Of a stretch of DNA of 33,866 nucleotides, positions 23,426-31,145 are shown in pieces. The stretch is from assembly GCA_023436205.1 (NCBI GenBank), contig JAEZKC010000067.1, positions 1-33,866 on the forward strand, given 5' to 3'. The notes under the pieces were generated by a model that ran no database searches, was not told the origin of the DNA, and was given only the letters and a program-made list of their open reading frames with translations. Source of the stretch: Fibrobacterota bacterium (GTDB lineage Bacteria; Fibrobacterota; Chitinivibrionia; Chitinivibrionales; Chitinispirillaceae). The position numbers were made by a program, and so were the translations under genes. The stretch's first letter is position 1. Each line of letters starts with the position of its first letter.

Positions 23426-24118
23426 TTAAAAATCACTTAAGATCTGCCTGTATTTTGTCTCATTCCAAGAATTTTGATGGTAGTGTTCTTGATCAGCTTT
23501 TAACAGCTTTTTTATACAATCTTTGCCAGTGTTGGCTTTAAAGTCATTAATGTACTCCCAGACACGATTGGAAAATGAAACGTTATGTTTTTCGCGAATG
23601 TGTAATGCTCTGACGATATTAACTTCCGAGGTAGGGTTCATTTTGATATAATTATCATCGTGAAAAATAAAATCAAGTTCTCGGTCTTTTTGAAACTTCT
23701 GGAAATTCGAATCCTCATAATAATCACAATGTAAGGCCATTATAAGGGAGTCATAGTTGAAGAAACAACCAAGATGCATATTCTCAATTGTTGGTTTTAG
23801 CAAATTGTTTTTGAAAGCCCAATTATCAGACTGCTTCCAAATATCTATACATATTTCATTTTGAAACTGAATTTTGTATCCGCCGAATCTGTTTTTCTTA
23901 GCATTCAGTGATAATGATGAAATGATCAGGTCTAAATCGCCCCAGAAAACAAAGTCTATGTCTCGAGGTTCCTTTTGATAATAAACGATATCACGTATAG
24001 CACCACCAATTAGGCATAGAGTACCACTGTCAGTAAGTTCCTGGATCAAAGCTTTTAAGCTAGAGTCATTACTACTGATAGATTCAAGATATTCAAGTAT
24101 ATCTTTCTGTTTTGACAT
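23426..24118 (-). CDS. Pol-beta superfamily nucleotidyltransferase
   Basis: The 230-aa protein carries the nucleotidyltransferase core LIGGAIRD (36-43), PRDIDF with the metal-binding pair Asp53/Asp55, and a third aspartate, Asp92, in ICIDIW. This is the pattern of tRNA nucleotidyltransferase/poly(A) polymerase-like and defence nucleotidyltransferases. It lacks the RNA-binding C-terminal domains of CCA-adding enzymes; the rest is helical and charged (RALHIREKHNVSF, then IKKLLKADQEH). It may transfer a nucleotide to a protein or tRNA. It lies 150 nt downstream of jetD in the same direction and is convergent with mcrC. No HEPN partner is seen. Confidence 0.75.
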   Translation of the reverse strand: MSKQKDILEYLESISSNDSSLKALIQELTDSGTLCLIGGAIRDIVYYQKEPRDIDFVFWGDLDLIISSLSLNAKKNRFGGYKIQFQNEICIDIWKQSDNWAFKNNLLKPTIENMHLGCFFNYDSLIMALHCDYYEDSNFQKFQKDRELDFIFHDDNYIKMNPTSEVNIVRALHIREKHNVSFSNRVWEYINDFKANTGKDCIKKLLKADQEHYHQNSWNETKYRQILSDF

Positions 24119-24268
24119 TCTAATTCCTTATACCTTAGTTGATTGGCAAAAACTTGATAGTGTTCAGATATATTGAGGATACCTGCAGACGAGCCGGTAC
24201 CATTTTAAGTATCAGGATAGGACAGTGTTATAGAAACGGCTAGCGCGCGAACTTGTTTGAAGACAATC

Positions 24269-25450
24269 TCAGATTCTTTTCATTGCCTTCACAACATAGT
24301 CAAATCGAACCAGCTCCTGCTCAAGACGTACAGATTTCCCCAGAGCATCTATCACAAGATCATTATAAAGAGTTGCTTCTTTATCCATTAAATTAGAGAG
24401 GACGCTTTTAGATGGGCTGTTTTCAGTAACCCAACTTGATCTGTGCATGACAAGGGTTTCTCTGTCCATAAGAAAAGAACTGGTCTGCGGAAAATAGCTC
24501 CGGAACTGGCTGAGAATCGCAAAGCCATGCGTATCAATGTCTCCCCAGTAGTAAATCTTCTTCGAAAGGAGCCAGCGAGCTTTTGCGAGTTCCTCAAAAC
24601 CGTAACCTCTGCCGAATATTACTATCGATTTTTCATGCGGGGGAATGGTGAGCCCGTTAATATCATTTTCGGTAACAAATACTTTTTGCACTTCAATTGA
24701 AAGCCGGCAGAATTCATCAGCTGGTACCGACAGGTCTGTCAGCCCCTGAATGGAGAGTGCCGGGTCGAGTATGCGGAAACGGATGAGTGTCGGTTTGGAG
24801 AGAAACCCGTAACGGGCTTCGAAATTCTTTACGCCGGATTTAGACTGGTCTACAATTGATGAACACAACAGAATATCGAGCCATTCTCCCAGCACTTTTT
24901 TATACTGCTCAATGAATTTGGTATCTACACCCGGCAGAGATATTTGACGAAGGTAAAGTTCAGGGCGCGGATGAGACACCATCCAGCGAAGCACTTCGAG
25001 CAGCTTGCTTAAATCCGATACTATACTAAGTACTGTTTTGGGTGAGCGACAGATCCAGCTTTTCAAAGCTGGAAAAGCCTGCTGTAAAATATTGGCTGCT
25101 TCTGTGAACCGATCCAGTTCTTTTTCTTTACGAATGTACTGAGCGATTTGCCGCAGTGAATGAAACAACACCGCAGAGGGGAGCTTATCTCTGCCCAACA
25201 GTTGGTTATTGATCTCCTCCCACTCCAGGTCAGCTGCTCCGCTCTGCCCCACAGCCATGAACTGCCTAACCCACTCGCGGGCATCTGCATAGTTATTGAC
25301 TAACGCCGAGCCTTTGGGTCCTGCAAGCGGAATTCTCAAAGGAAATGATATGCTGGGAGCTACTGCTTCAGACAGATAGAAACCTGAGGACCACTTGGTC
25401 TCAAGCTTTGCTGCAATATCTGCTGGCCTTGACCACGCCCGCTCTTTCAT
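24269..25450 (-). CDS. jetD: Wadjet JetD, toprim-like nuclease subunit
   Basis: The 393-aa protein matches JetD: an N-terminal DUF3322 region (about 1-190, SFPLRIPLAGPKGSALVNN near residue 35) and a C-terminal DUF2220 topoisomerase VI/toprim-like domain with YYWGDIDTHGFAIL (about 297-310), whose GDIDTHG carries the metal-binding acidic residues, plus KSIVIFGRGYG before it. In type I Wadjet, JetD cleaves closed circular plasmid DNA after JetABC loop extrusion. ATG overlaps the jetC stop (ATGA), so the operon is translationally coupled. The length is typical. Confidence 0.9.
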   Translation of the reverse strand: MKERAWSRPADIAAKLETKWSSGFYLSEAVAPSISFPLRIPLAGPKGSALVNNYADAREWVRQFMAVGQSGAADLEWEEINNQLLGRDKLPSAVLFHSLRQIAQYIRKEKELDRFTEAANILQQAFPALKSWICRSPKTVLSIVSDLSKLLEVLRWMVSHPRPELYLRQISLPGVDTKFIEQYKKVLGEWLDILLCSSIVDQSKSGVKNFEARYGFLSKPTLIRFRILDPALSIQGLTDLSVPADEFCRLSIEVQKVFVTENDINGLTIPPHEKSIVIFGRGYGFEELAKARWLLSKKIYYWGDIDTHGFAILSQFRSYFPQTSSFLMDRETLVMHRSSWVTENSPSKSVLSNLMDKEATLYNDLVIDALGKSVRLEQELVRFDYVVKAMKRI

Positions 25451-28400
25451 GCCCCCATTGCCTCTTTTTCAGCTTTATACTGCTTTATAGTGAGAGTGCG
25501 AAGCATCGATTCCCGCCCTTCAGGACTATAAACAAATCCTACACTTGATACATACGGTTCAATGATGTGGATTTTCTGCAGAGGGGTGACAATGAGGAGC
25601 TGGAGGTTGAGCCTTTTAAAAAGCTCAAGCCCGAACCGCGCCGATTCATCGGATCCGCGCCCGAATGCCTCATCGATCACCACGAACCTGAACGAACGGG
25701 AACGAACTTCCCCCCATTCAAGGCCGAACTGATATGCGAGGCTGGCAGCCAGTACTGTGTAGGCGAGTTTCTCTTTCTGTCCACCCGACTTTCCGCCGGA
25801 ATCTGTATAATGCTCGTATTCGCTGTTGTCTTCCACGTAGCGCTCCGAAGCGGCAAAGCTGAACCAGTTGCGCACATCGGTGACCTTCTGTGTCCAGCGC
25901 TTATCCAGATCACTTGACCCCTCGCGTCCGCGGAACCGATCAATGATCTTCTTCACTTCCAAAAATTTACTTTCTGCATACTGATTTTGCTCCGAGCCGG
26001 TGAGACTGCCCTCGGTGCAAGCCTTCAGGGCACCTCGGAAATCCCGTATTTCACTGTCAGTATTCTCCTGAGCTTCCAAAACGATATAGCGTCCGGGGTT
26101 GTACTCAATGTCTTTGAGCGATTGGTTGATTTTATCGATACGCTCCCTGATCTCCTGGCGTTCCCTGTGCAGCTGCGACTGGAAACTGGCAACTTCTCTG
26201 ATTGTATTCTCGTTAAGCAGTGCCTTGAAACGCTTCTCATACGCCGGAAGTCCGTCAGCCTGAAGCTGTGAAAGCATTTCGGCAAACTCCGGACCCGACT
26301 CGATGGAGGCATCCACTTCGCTTGTCTCCGAAGGATAATCACGACGATAGTCCTGCATGGCGCTGATTATCCTTTCAGATAGTGATTTTGCCCTCTTGTC
26401 CTCGGCGTCGATGCGCGTCTGAATGAAACTGCGCATGTCGCTTTGACGGTTATCAATCGACTCTACAGTAAGCTGATGCTTCCCCAGGGCTTCTTCGCGC
26501 AGTTCGTCAAGAGTTTGATGAAGATCGTCCGTACAGGGAAATGCTGAGCCGTCGATAATCTCCTCGCATTGCTGTATTGCTGTAGTAGTATCCTGCTGTT
26601 TTTGCTCATTTTTTCCGTGCTGCTTTTCGAGATCCGCAAGCACCACCTCTTGTTCCTTAAGTTCGCATTCGAGCCGTGATAGTTTCAGTGTAAGTTCTTT
26701 GAGTATGTCCGAAGCATTTTCAAGCTCCACCCGCTCCTTCTCCAGTTCTGCAAGCTGGGTAGCCAGAATCTGCCAGTTCAGGTCATCATACCTCACGAAG
26801 GTTTCCATACGAACCAGTTTTTCTTTGCTGTCGCGAATGACGCTTATCTTCTCCTGAAGGCTGCTGATCTGTTGCATGGAATACTGTATGCTTTTTTCAG
26901 AATCGAGTCTCTGCTTTTCAAGTGCATTGAGCTTGGAGCGGTTGTCCCAGCCCAGAACATAGCGGCTGCGGTCGTTGAGATCAGCCCTGTCATCCTTTTC
27001 GTGGCGGTTGCCGCTTCCCTTGATCTGCCCGGCCATGGTCAACGCCTGCTTTTCTTTGCGGAACTGGTCCATGGTGGAACAGCAGGTGTAGTCAAACCTT
27101 TTGGTCAACTCTTCATCAAGCCAGCTGTAGAATTCACTGTCAGATTTGATGGACACTTTGCGCACAAGAGATTCGTGGTGGAGATCCTGGTGATCTTTGG
27201 CAGATCGTGAAAGAGTCCTGAAATAGACCAGCTTACCTCGCAAGTTGGTGGAGTCGACCCAGTCCGATACAGATGCGTAGTGGCGATCAGGCACCAGAAG
27301 TGAAACGGCGAAATTGTGAAGCACTCTTTCAATAGCGCCTTCCCAGGCACTCTCTTCGGGTCGTACCTGAAGGAGCTCTCCTGCAAAAGGTAGTTCCGAT
27401 TCATCAATGCCCAGAACTGAGCAGAGCTCATCTCTTATCTTGATCTGGCGCAGACCTATATTGCTTTTTCTGCTGCGGAGTGATTCAATCTCCGCTATGA
27501 TAGTACCGTGTGCTTCCCGTAAAGGGGCAAGTCGGACCTGCTCCTCACTAAGAAGATTGCTGTTCAGTGCGTCATCGCCTTCAAACGCTGTTTTCTCCTC
27601 CTTGATCTTTTCACAGTTGGAGAGGAATTGATCAAGGGAATCAGGTGCGGGGAAAGTGAACTGAGTAGACAGCTCCGTGTAGTTTTTGTAGGAATCAAGA
27701 CGGTTTTCTTTTTGGGCAGCCTTCTCCTTGATTTCAGCTTTGAGCCTCTCTATGCGATCACCCCCGTTTGCAGCAATGGCGGTTTTTAAATTATCTCGAT
27801 CACCCTGAAGACGGGACATCTCATCCTTGCTTTGCGAAATTTTGCCCTCCAGCCGGACCTGCTCATCTGTAAGGTTGGACAGCCTACGCTTAAGCAATTC
27901 TCTTTTGATATGTGCGAAGTACGATTGGAGACAGTCTCTGTAAAGCCTGTATTCTCCGGAACATTGAATTGCTGACTGGTGTTTGCCAAGATCTTCGCAA
28001 AGGGGAGTGAGGCGGGAAATCTGCGCCTTGGCCTTGAGCACCGACTCGTGGGCGCGGTTAAGGTCATCGAAGTGGGTTATCAGGGCATCGATACGGTCCG
28101 CAACGCTAAAGGGCTCCAGCATGTGCATGCGTACAAAGTCCGTAAGGTTGCCTATCGATTTCATGGAAACGGTCTGATGAAAGAGCTCGAGGGCTTGCTC
28201 ATTCTCTATGCCGAAGCGTCTGCGGAATGCAGCTGCATAAGGATTAAAAGTTTCGTAGACATCATCAACACCCGCTGTCCCCTTGAGCTTCTTTTTGAGG
28301 TCCTGGAATTTTAGGCCCTCTGAGATGGTGAAATGATCCGCGATTCGCAGCTCCTTATCAGCTACCAGAAAAAAACGATTGGGTTGTCCCGATAGCTCTT

Positions 28401-28824
28401 TCTGCCAGAAAACTTGAGCTAAAGTGACAGTCTGCAGATAGCCGGGATTGGTGAAAACGCCAAGAATTACAGAATAGTTGTTCTGATCGCGCAGGGAAAC
28501 CGGTTTAGCTCCGGTCCCTGTCTCATTGCGCTCAGTTTTATAATAACCCAACACATAAGAGCGCAGAGATCTCTCGCGTGTATCTGCACCTGCAGCTTTA
28601 TTGTAAACAATGCGATGAGCGGGTACCAGCAGAGTTGTGATTGCATCCACCAGCGTTGATTTACCCGAACCAATGTCGCCGGTGAGCAGTCCATTGCGCC
28701 CTTCCAGAGAAAGAGACCAGACTTTGTTATGAAATGTTCCCCAGTTGTAAACTTCCACCCGGCTCAGGCGAAATCCTGCCAGTGAATCGTCATCATCAAA
28801 AGACAGTATGACCTGATCATTCAT
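25447..28824 (-). CDS. jetC: Wadjet JetC, SMC/MukB-like ATPase
   Basis: The 1125-aa protein has the split ABC ATPase of SMC proteins. Walker A GDIGSGKST (49-57) is near the N-terminus. The ABC signature SGGQKEKLAY (about 1013-1022) and Walker B FVVIDEAFGRG (about 1047-1057) are near the C-terminus. Between them lie two long heptad-rich coiled-coil stretches flanking a hinge-like segment around residues 500-620. JetC is the motor of the JetABC condensin-like complex, which extrudes loops and recognises small circular DNA. JetC overlaps jetB upstream by 8 nt and jetD downstream by 4 nt. Confidence 0.93.
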   Translation of the reverse strand: MNDQVILSFDDDDSLAGFRLSRVEVYNWGTFHNKVWSLSLEGRNGLLTGDIGSGKSTLVDAITTLLVPAHRIVYNKAAGADTRERSLRSYVLGYYKTERNETGTGAKPVSLRDQNNYSVILGVFTNPGYLQTVTLAQVFWQKELSGQPNRFFLVADKELRIADHFTISEGLKFQDLKKKLKGTAGVDDVYETFNPYAAAFRRRFGIENEQALELFHQTVSMKSIGNLTDFVRMHMLEPFSVADRIDALITHFDDLNRAHESVLKAKAQISRLTPLCEDLGKHQSAIQCSGEYRLYRDCLQSYFAHIKRELLKRRLSNLTDEQVRLEGKISQSKDEMSRLQGDRDNLKTAIAANGGDRIERLKAEIKEKAAQKENRLDSYKNYTELSTQFTFPAPDSLDQFLSNCEKIKEEKTAFEGDDALNSNLLSEEQVRLAPLREAHGTIIAEIESLRSRKSNIGLRQIKIRDELCSVLGIDESELPFAGELLQVRPEESAWEGAIERVLHNFAVSLLVPDRHYASVSDWVDSTNLRGKLVYFRTLSRSAKDHQDLHHESLVRKVSIKSDSEFYSWLDEELTKRFDYTCCSTMDQFRKEKQALTMAGQIKGSGNRHEKDDRADLNDRSRYVLGWDNRSKLNALEKQRLDSEKSIQYSMQQISSLQEKISVIRDSKEKLVRMETFVRYDDLNWQILATQLAELEKERVELENASDILKELTLKLSRLECELKEQEVVLADLEKQHGKNEQKQQDTTTAIQQCEEIIDGSAFPCTDDLHQTLDELREEALGKHQLTVESIDNRQSDMRSFIQTRIDAEDKRAKSLSERIISAMQDYRRDYPSETSEVDASIESGPEFAEMLSQLQADGLPAYEKRFKALLNENTIREVASFQSQLHRERQEIRERIDKINQSLKDIEYNPGRYIVLEAQENTDSEIRDFRGALKACTEGSLTGSEQNQYAESKFLEVKKIIDRFRGREGSSDLDKRWTQKVTDVRNWFSFAASERYVEDNSEYEHYTDSGGKSGGQKEKLAYTVLAASLAYQFGLEWGEVRSRSFRFVVIDEAFGRGSDESARFGLELFKRLNLQLLIVTPLQKIHIIEPYVSSVGFVYSPEGRESMLRTLTIKQYKAEKEAMGA

Positions 28825-29437
28825 CGGAGCTGGTCTCCTCAGTAGTGTCTACAGTGCTTCCCATCATGAGGTATTCCTTAAGGCGAAGGTCAAATTCGTT
28901 GAGCCATTGGGCGTCCACGAAAGCCTTGAGAATATTCTGTACTTCAAAAGTATCTTTACTGTTGCGCAAGAAACGTATGAATCCCATTTCTGCGGCTTTC
29001 TTGAGGTAAGTATCGATCTGATTGATTATGCGCACTTCGTTGGTGGATGACGGCAGAAATGTACGGATCATTTCTGCTGCATCAGTTCTGTTCATAATGA
29101 GCCGCCCTTCGCTGCTTAAGGCTTCATGCTCGGCCACTCTACGACGAAGGAGGGCAAGAAGAAGGCTTACCGGATAAGACATTTGACGTCTGCTGATGAG
29201 ACGCGGCAATTCGGGTGCTCCATCTTGAGGCTCCAGTGTTTTGAGCCAGGCATACCCTTCCTCTTCTGAAATCTGAAGCCCTAACCCGATCTCTTTTGTG
29301 TAATCCCTTACGCGTGCCTGCAGAGAGAGAAGGTTGTTCCACAACCGAGGGTCCTCATCAGCGTACATGACACCCTTAAGCAGGGCTATAATGATAAGAG
29401 AGAAAGAGTTTGAATTGTCGTGCTGCTCAGACATCAT
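28817..29437 (-). CDS. jetB: Wadjet JetB, kite subunit (DUF4194)
   Basis: The 206-aa protein is the expected size for JetB, with the DUF4194 pattern: an N-terminal LIIALLKGVMYADEDPRLWN, EEGYAWLKTLE and RRQMSYPVSLLLALLRRRV (about 85-103), and a C-terminal winged-helix-like region with YLKKAAEMGFIRFL. Homologous to MukE/kite proteins, it links the kleisin JetA and the SMC subunit JetC. The start is the first of two adjacent ATGs, overlapping the jetA stop by one base (TGATG). Confidence 0.9.
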   Translation of the reverse strand: MMSEQHDNSNSFSLIIIALLKGVMYADEDPRLWNNLLSLQARVRDYTKEIGLGLQISEEEGYAWLKTLEPQDGAPELPRLISRRQMSYPVSLLLALLRRRVAEHEALSSEGRLIMNRTDAAEMIRTFLPSSTNEVRIINQIDTYLKKAAEMGFIRFLRNSKDTFEVQNILKAFVDAQWLNEFDLRLKEYLMMGSTVDTTEETSSDE

Positions 29438-30888
29438 CAGCTCCTTATGTAAATGATGCGGGGTAGAGTGGCATAGCGCGTCCGTCCTTCAGAATCTTCC
29501 CAGCTCAGTGTTTCCGGGGTATTCTCGTCAAAAAGGGTCAGCTTATTGTTAGCTGCTAAAGACAAGTAACAGACCAGCTCTGCTAGGCCCCGACGTAGAG
29601 GGTAGATTGTAACTAATTCCCTGAGTGTAATCTGAGTTCTGGACTGGAGCTCTCTCTTAATGTGCCCCTCCAGTTCTGCCTTATCAATAAAAACCTGATT
29701 AAACAGTGCCTCTGAATCGATTTCGCCTTCCTGAGCATCCTGAATGATTGCCTGCAGAGCTGCCTGAGTTGTTGGAATGTAAAGGGGGCGTTCAAGCGGG
29801 AGCTGAATGTCGGCTCCGATTGTATCAATTTCCATGAAACGGGATCCGGTTGGGGGCGAATGCTTAAGCTGAAGTGCGGAGTTGGATATGCTGTCAAGGA
29901 TAGACATGATCCGCTTATTTTCAAGGTAAGCCTGATTGTCAAGGTATCGGCGGAGCTGCTCTGAAAGCCGCCTGACTGTACTTTGAGTGTGTTCACCGGC
30001 CTGGAGCCAATCGAAATGAATACGCTTGAGTCGACTATCAGGGTGTGAGTCCGTTACAGCCTCCATGGCAAATACCTTTTCCAAAAGCTCTGAGAATTCT
30101 TCCTGGCTCTCTGAGGACATGAGAAAATCCCAGAACGCTTTAAAACTCTTTCCCTGATCTGAATCGGTGATGATGTCCCGTTCGCCGAAAATCTGCTCCA
30201 GAAGCTCTCCCTTGCGTCCCTCCCAGGAGGCGATCTTCTCTCTGACCTGCATATCAAGCTGTCGGAAATTCTGCTCCACTGCCCTGAAATCGCTCAGGAG
30301 TTCCTTTGCCATTGATGAAAACTGCATGAACCGGTCTCTTAGGGCGGTTTCATTCAGAATCGACACTTCTCCGTTTTGGATTGCAGTGATCTGAGCATCG
30401 ATTGCATCACGCTCTCTCTGAAGTGCCTCAATGCGGGTGGCTGCATCGGTTTCCGCTCCCAGAACCATTTGCCGCAGCAATTCGAAAAGTGTAAGTAGTC
30501 GTGATTCAGTTCCTATAAAAGTGCGGCCGGTCAGGGAATCGAGCCAGTGGCGCACCTTTTCAGTAGCAGGTGTCAGATCGAAATAGGGTTCATCGGAACC
30601 CGAAGGATAAAATTTACGGAGCCATCCTTTGCTGTCGTGTGCCCATTCTTCCAGGTATGCGGAGGCACTGCGTGGATAGAGGTCGTCATTCCCGCTACTC
30701 TGCCGTAGCTGGTAGAGTGTATCTTCAAGCTTTGAGATCAGGTTAGACTGGCTTATGTGGCGTACGTTTGACTGAATGAAAGCCTTATCCACGAAGGATA
30801 CTATTAGTGGGGCGCTGTCAGCGCGCAGAAGTCTCCACCCGGGATGCGTTTCGTAGAGCTGGAGCAAATGTGAATAAGAAAGGCTCAT
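29437..30888 (-). CDS. jetA: Wadjet JetA, kleisin-like subunit (DUF3375)
   Basis: The 483-aa protein is the first gene of the system and matches the DUF3375/JetA family: N-terminal helices with HPGWRLLRADSAPLIVSFVD (about 14-33), LEEWAHDSKGWLRKFYP, then TPATEKVRHWLDSL and a long helical middle (ERDAIDAQITAIQNG), ending with PLRRGLAELVCYLSLA and LPRIIYIRS. JetA bridges the two JetC heads as the kleisin of the complex. No clear ribosome binding site precedes the ATG. The upstream gap to the divergent beta-helix gene is about 257 bp and contains a palindromic repeat. Confidence 0.9.
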   Translation of the reverse strand: MSLSYSHLLQLYETHPGWRLLRADSAPLIVSFVDKAFIQSNVRHISQSNLISKLEDTLYQLRQSSGNDDLYPRSASAYLEEWAHDSKGWLRKFYPSGSDEPYFDLTPATEKVRHWLDSLTGRTFIGTESRLLTLFELLRQMVLGAETDAATRIEALQRERDAIDAQITAIQNGEVSILNETALRDRFMQFSSMAKELLSDFRAVEQNFRQLDMQVREKIASWEGRKGELLEQIFGERDIITDSDQGKSFKAFWDFLMSSESQEEFSELLEKVFAMEAVTDSHPDSRLKRIHFDWLQAGEHTQSTVRRLSEQLRRYLDNQAYLENKRIMSILDSISNSALQLKHSPPTGSRFMEIDTIGADIQLPLERPLYIPTTQAALQAIIQDAQEGEIDSEALFNQVFIDKAELEGHIKRELQSRTQITLRELVTIYPLRRGLAELVCYLSLAANNKLTLFDENTPETLSWEDSEGRTRYATLPRIIYIRS

Positions 30889-30997
30889 AAACTATACTGT
30901 TGCATTCAGAAATTTCGGTTATTACTACTCGATAGGAAAATACCATACAGGTGACCCTTTGTGGTAATTTAGAATGAGCATGTTTTTTTGGACTGAA

Positions 30998-31036
30998 CCC
31001 TGCCCTTCGCTGGGTTAATTCAGCCTTTCAGGCTGG
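30998..31036 (-). repeat. palindromic dispersed repeat, related to 11263-11346
   Basis: CCCTGCCCTTCGCTGGG followed by CAGCCTTTCAGGCTG is the reverse-orientation counterpart of the CAGCGAAGGGC and GCCCTGAAAGGGC pieces near 11.3 kb. It lies in the divergent gap between jetA and the beta-helix gene. Confidence 0.6.
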
Positions 31037-31145
31037 GGGAGTAAACATCTAGTTACATAGTTTACTTTTCGTTCCGGCTTTCCTTGTCAATTTATATATT
31101 GTATCATTAACGCTTCAGTACAAACCAAAAAACGGATGAGGGCTT

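Noticed and set aside
25567..28314. Plus-strand open frames opposite jetC (up to 116 aa)
   Set aside because: Mirror frames of a conserved SMC gene with no ribosome binding sites.
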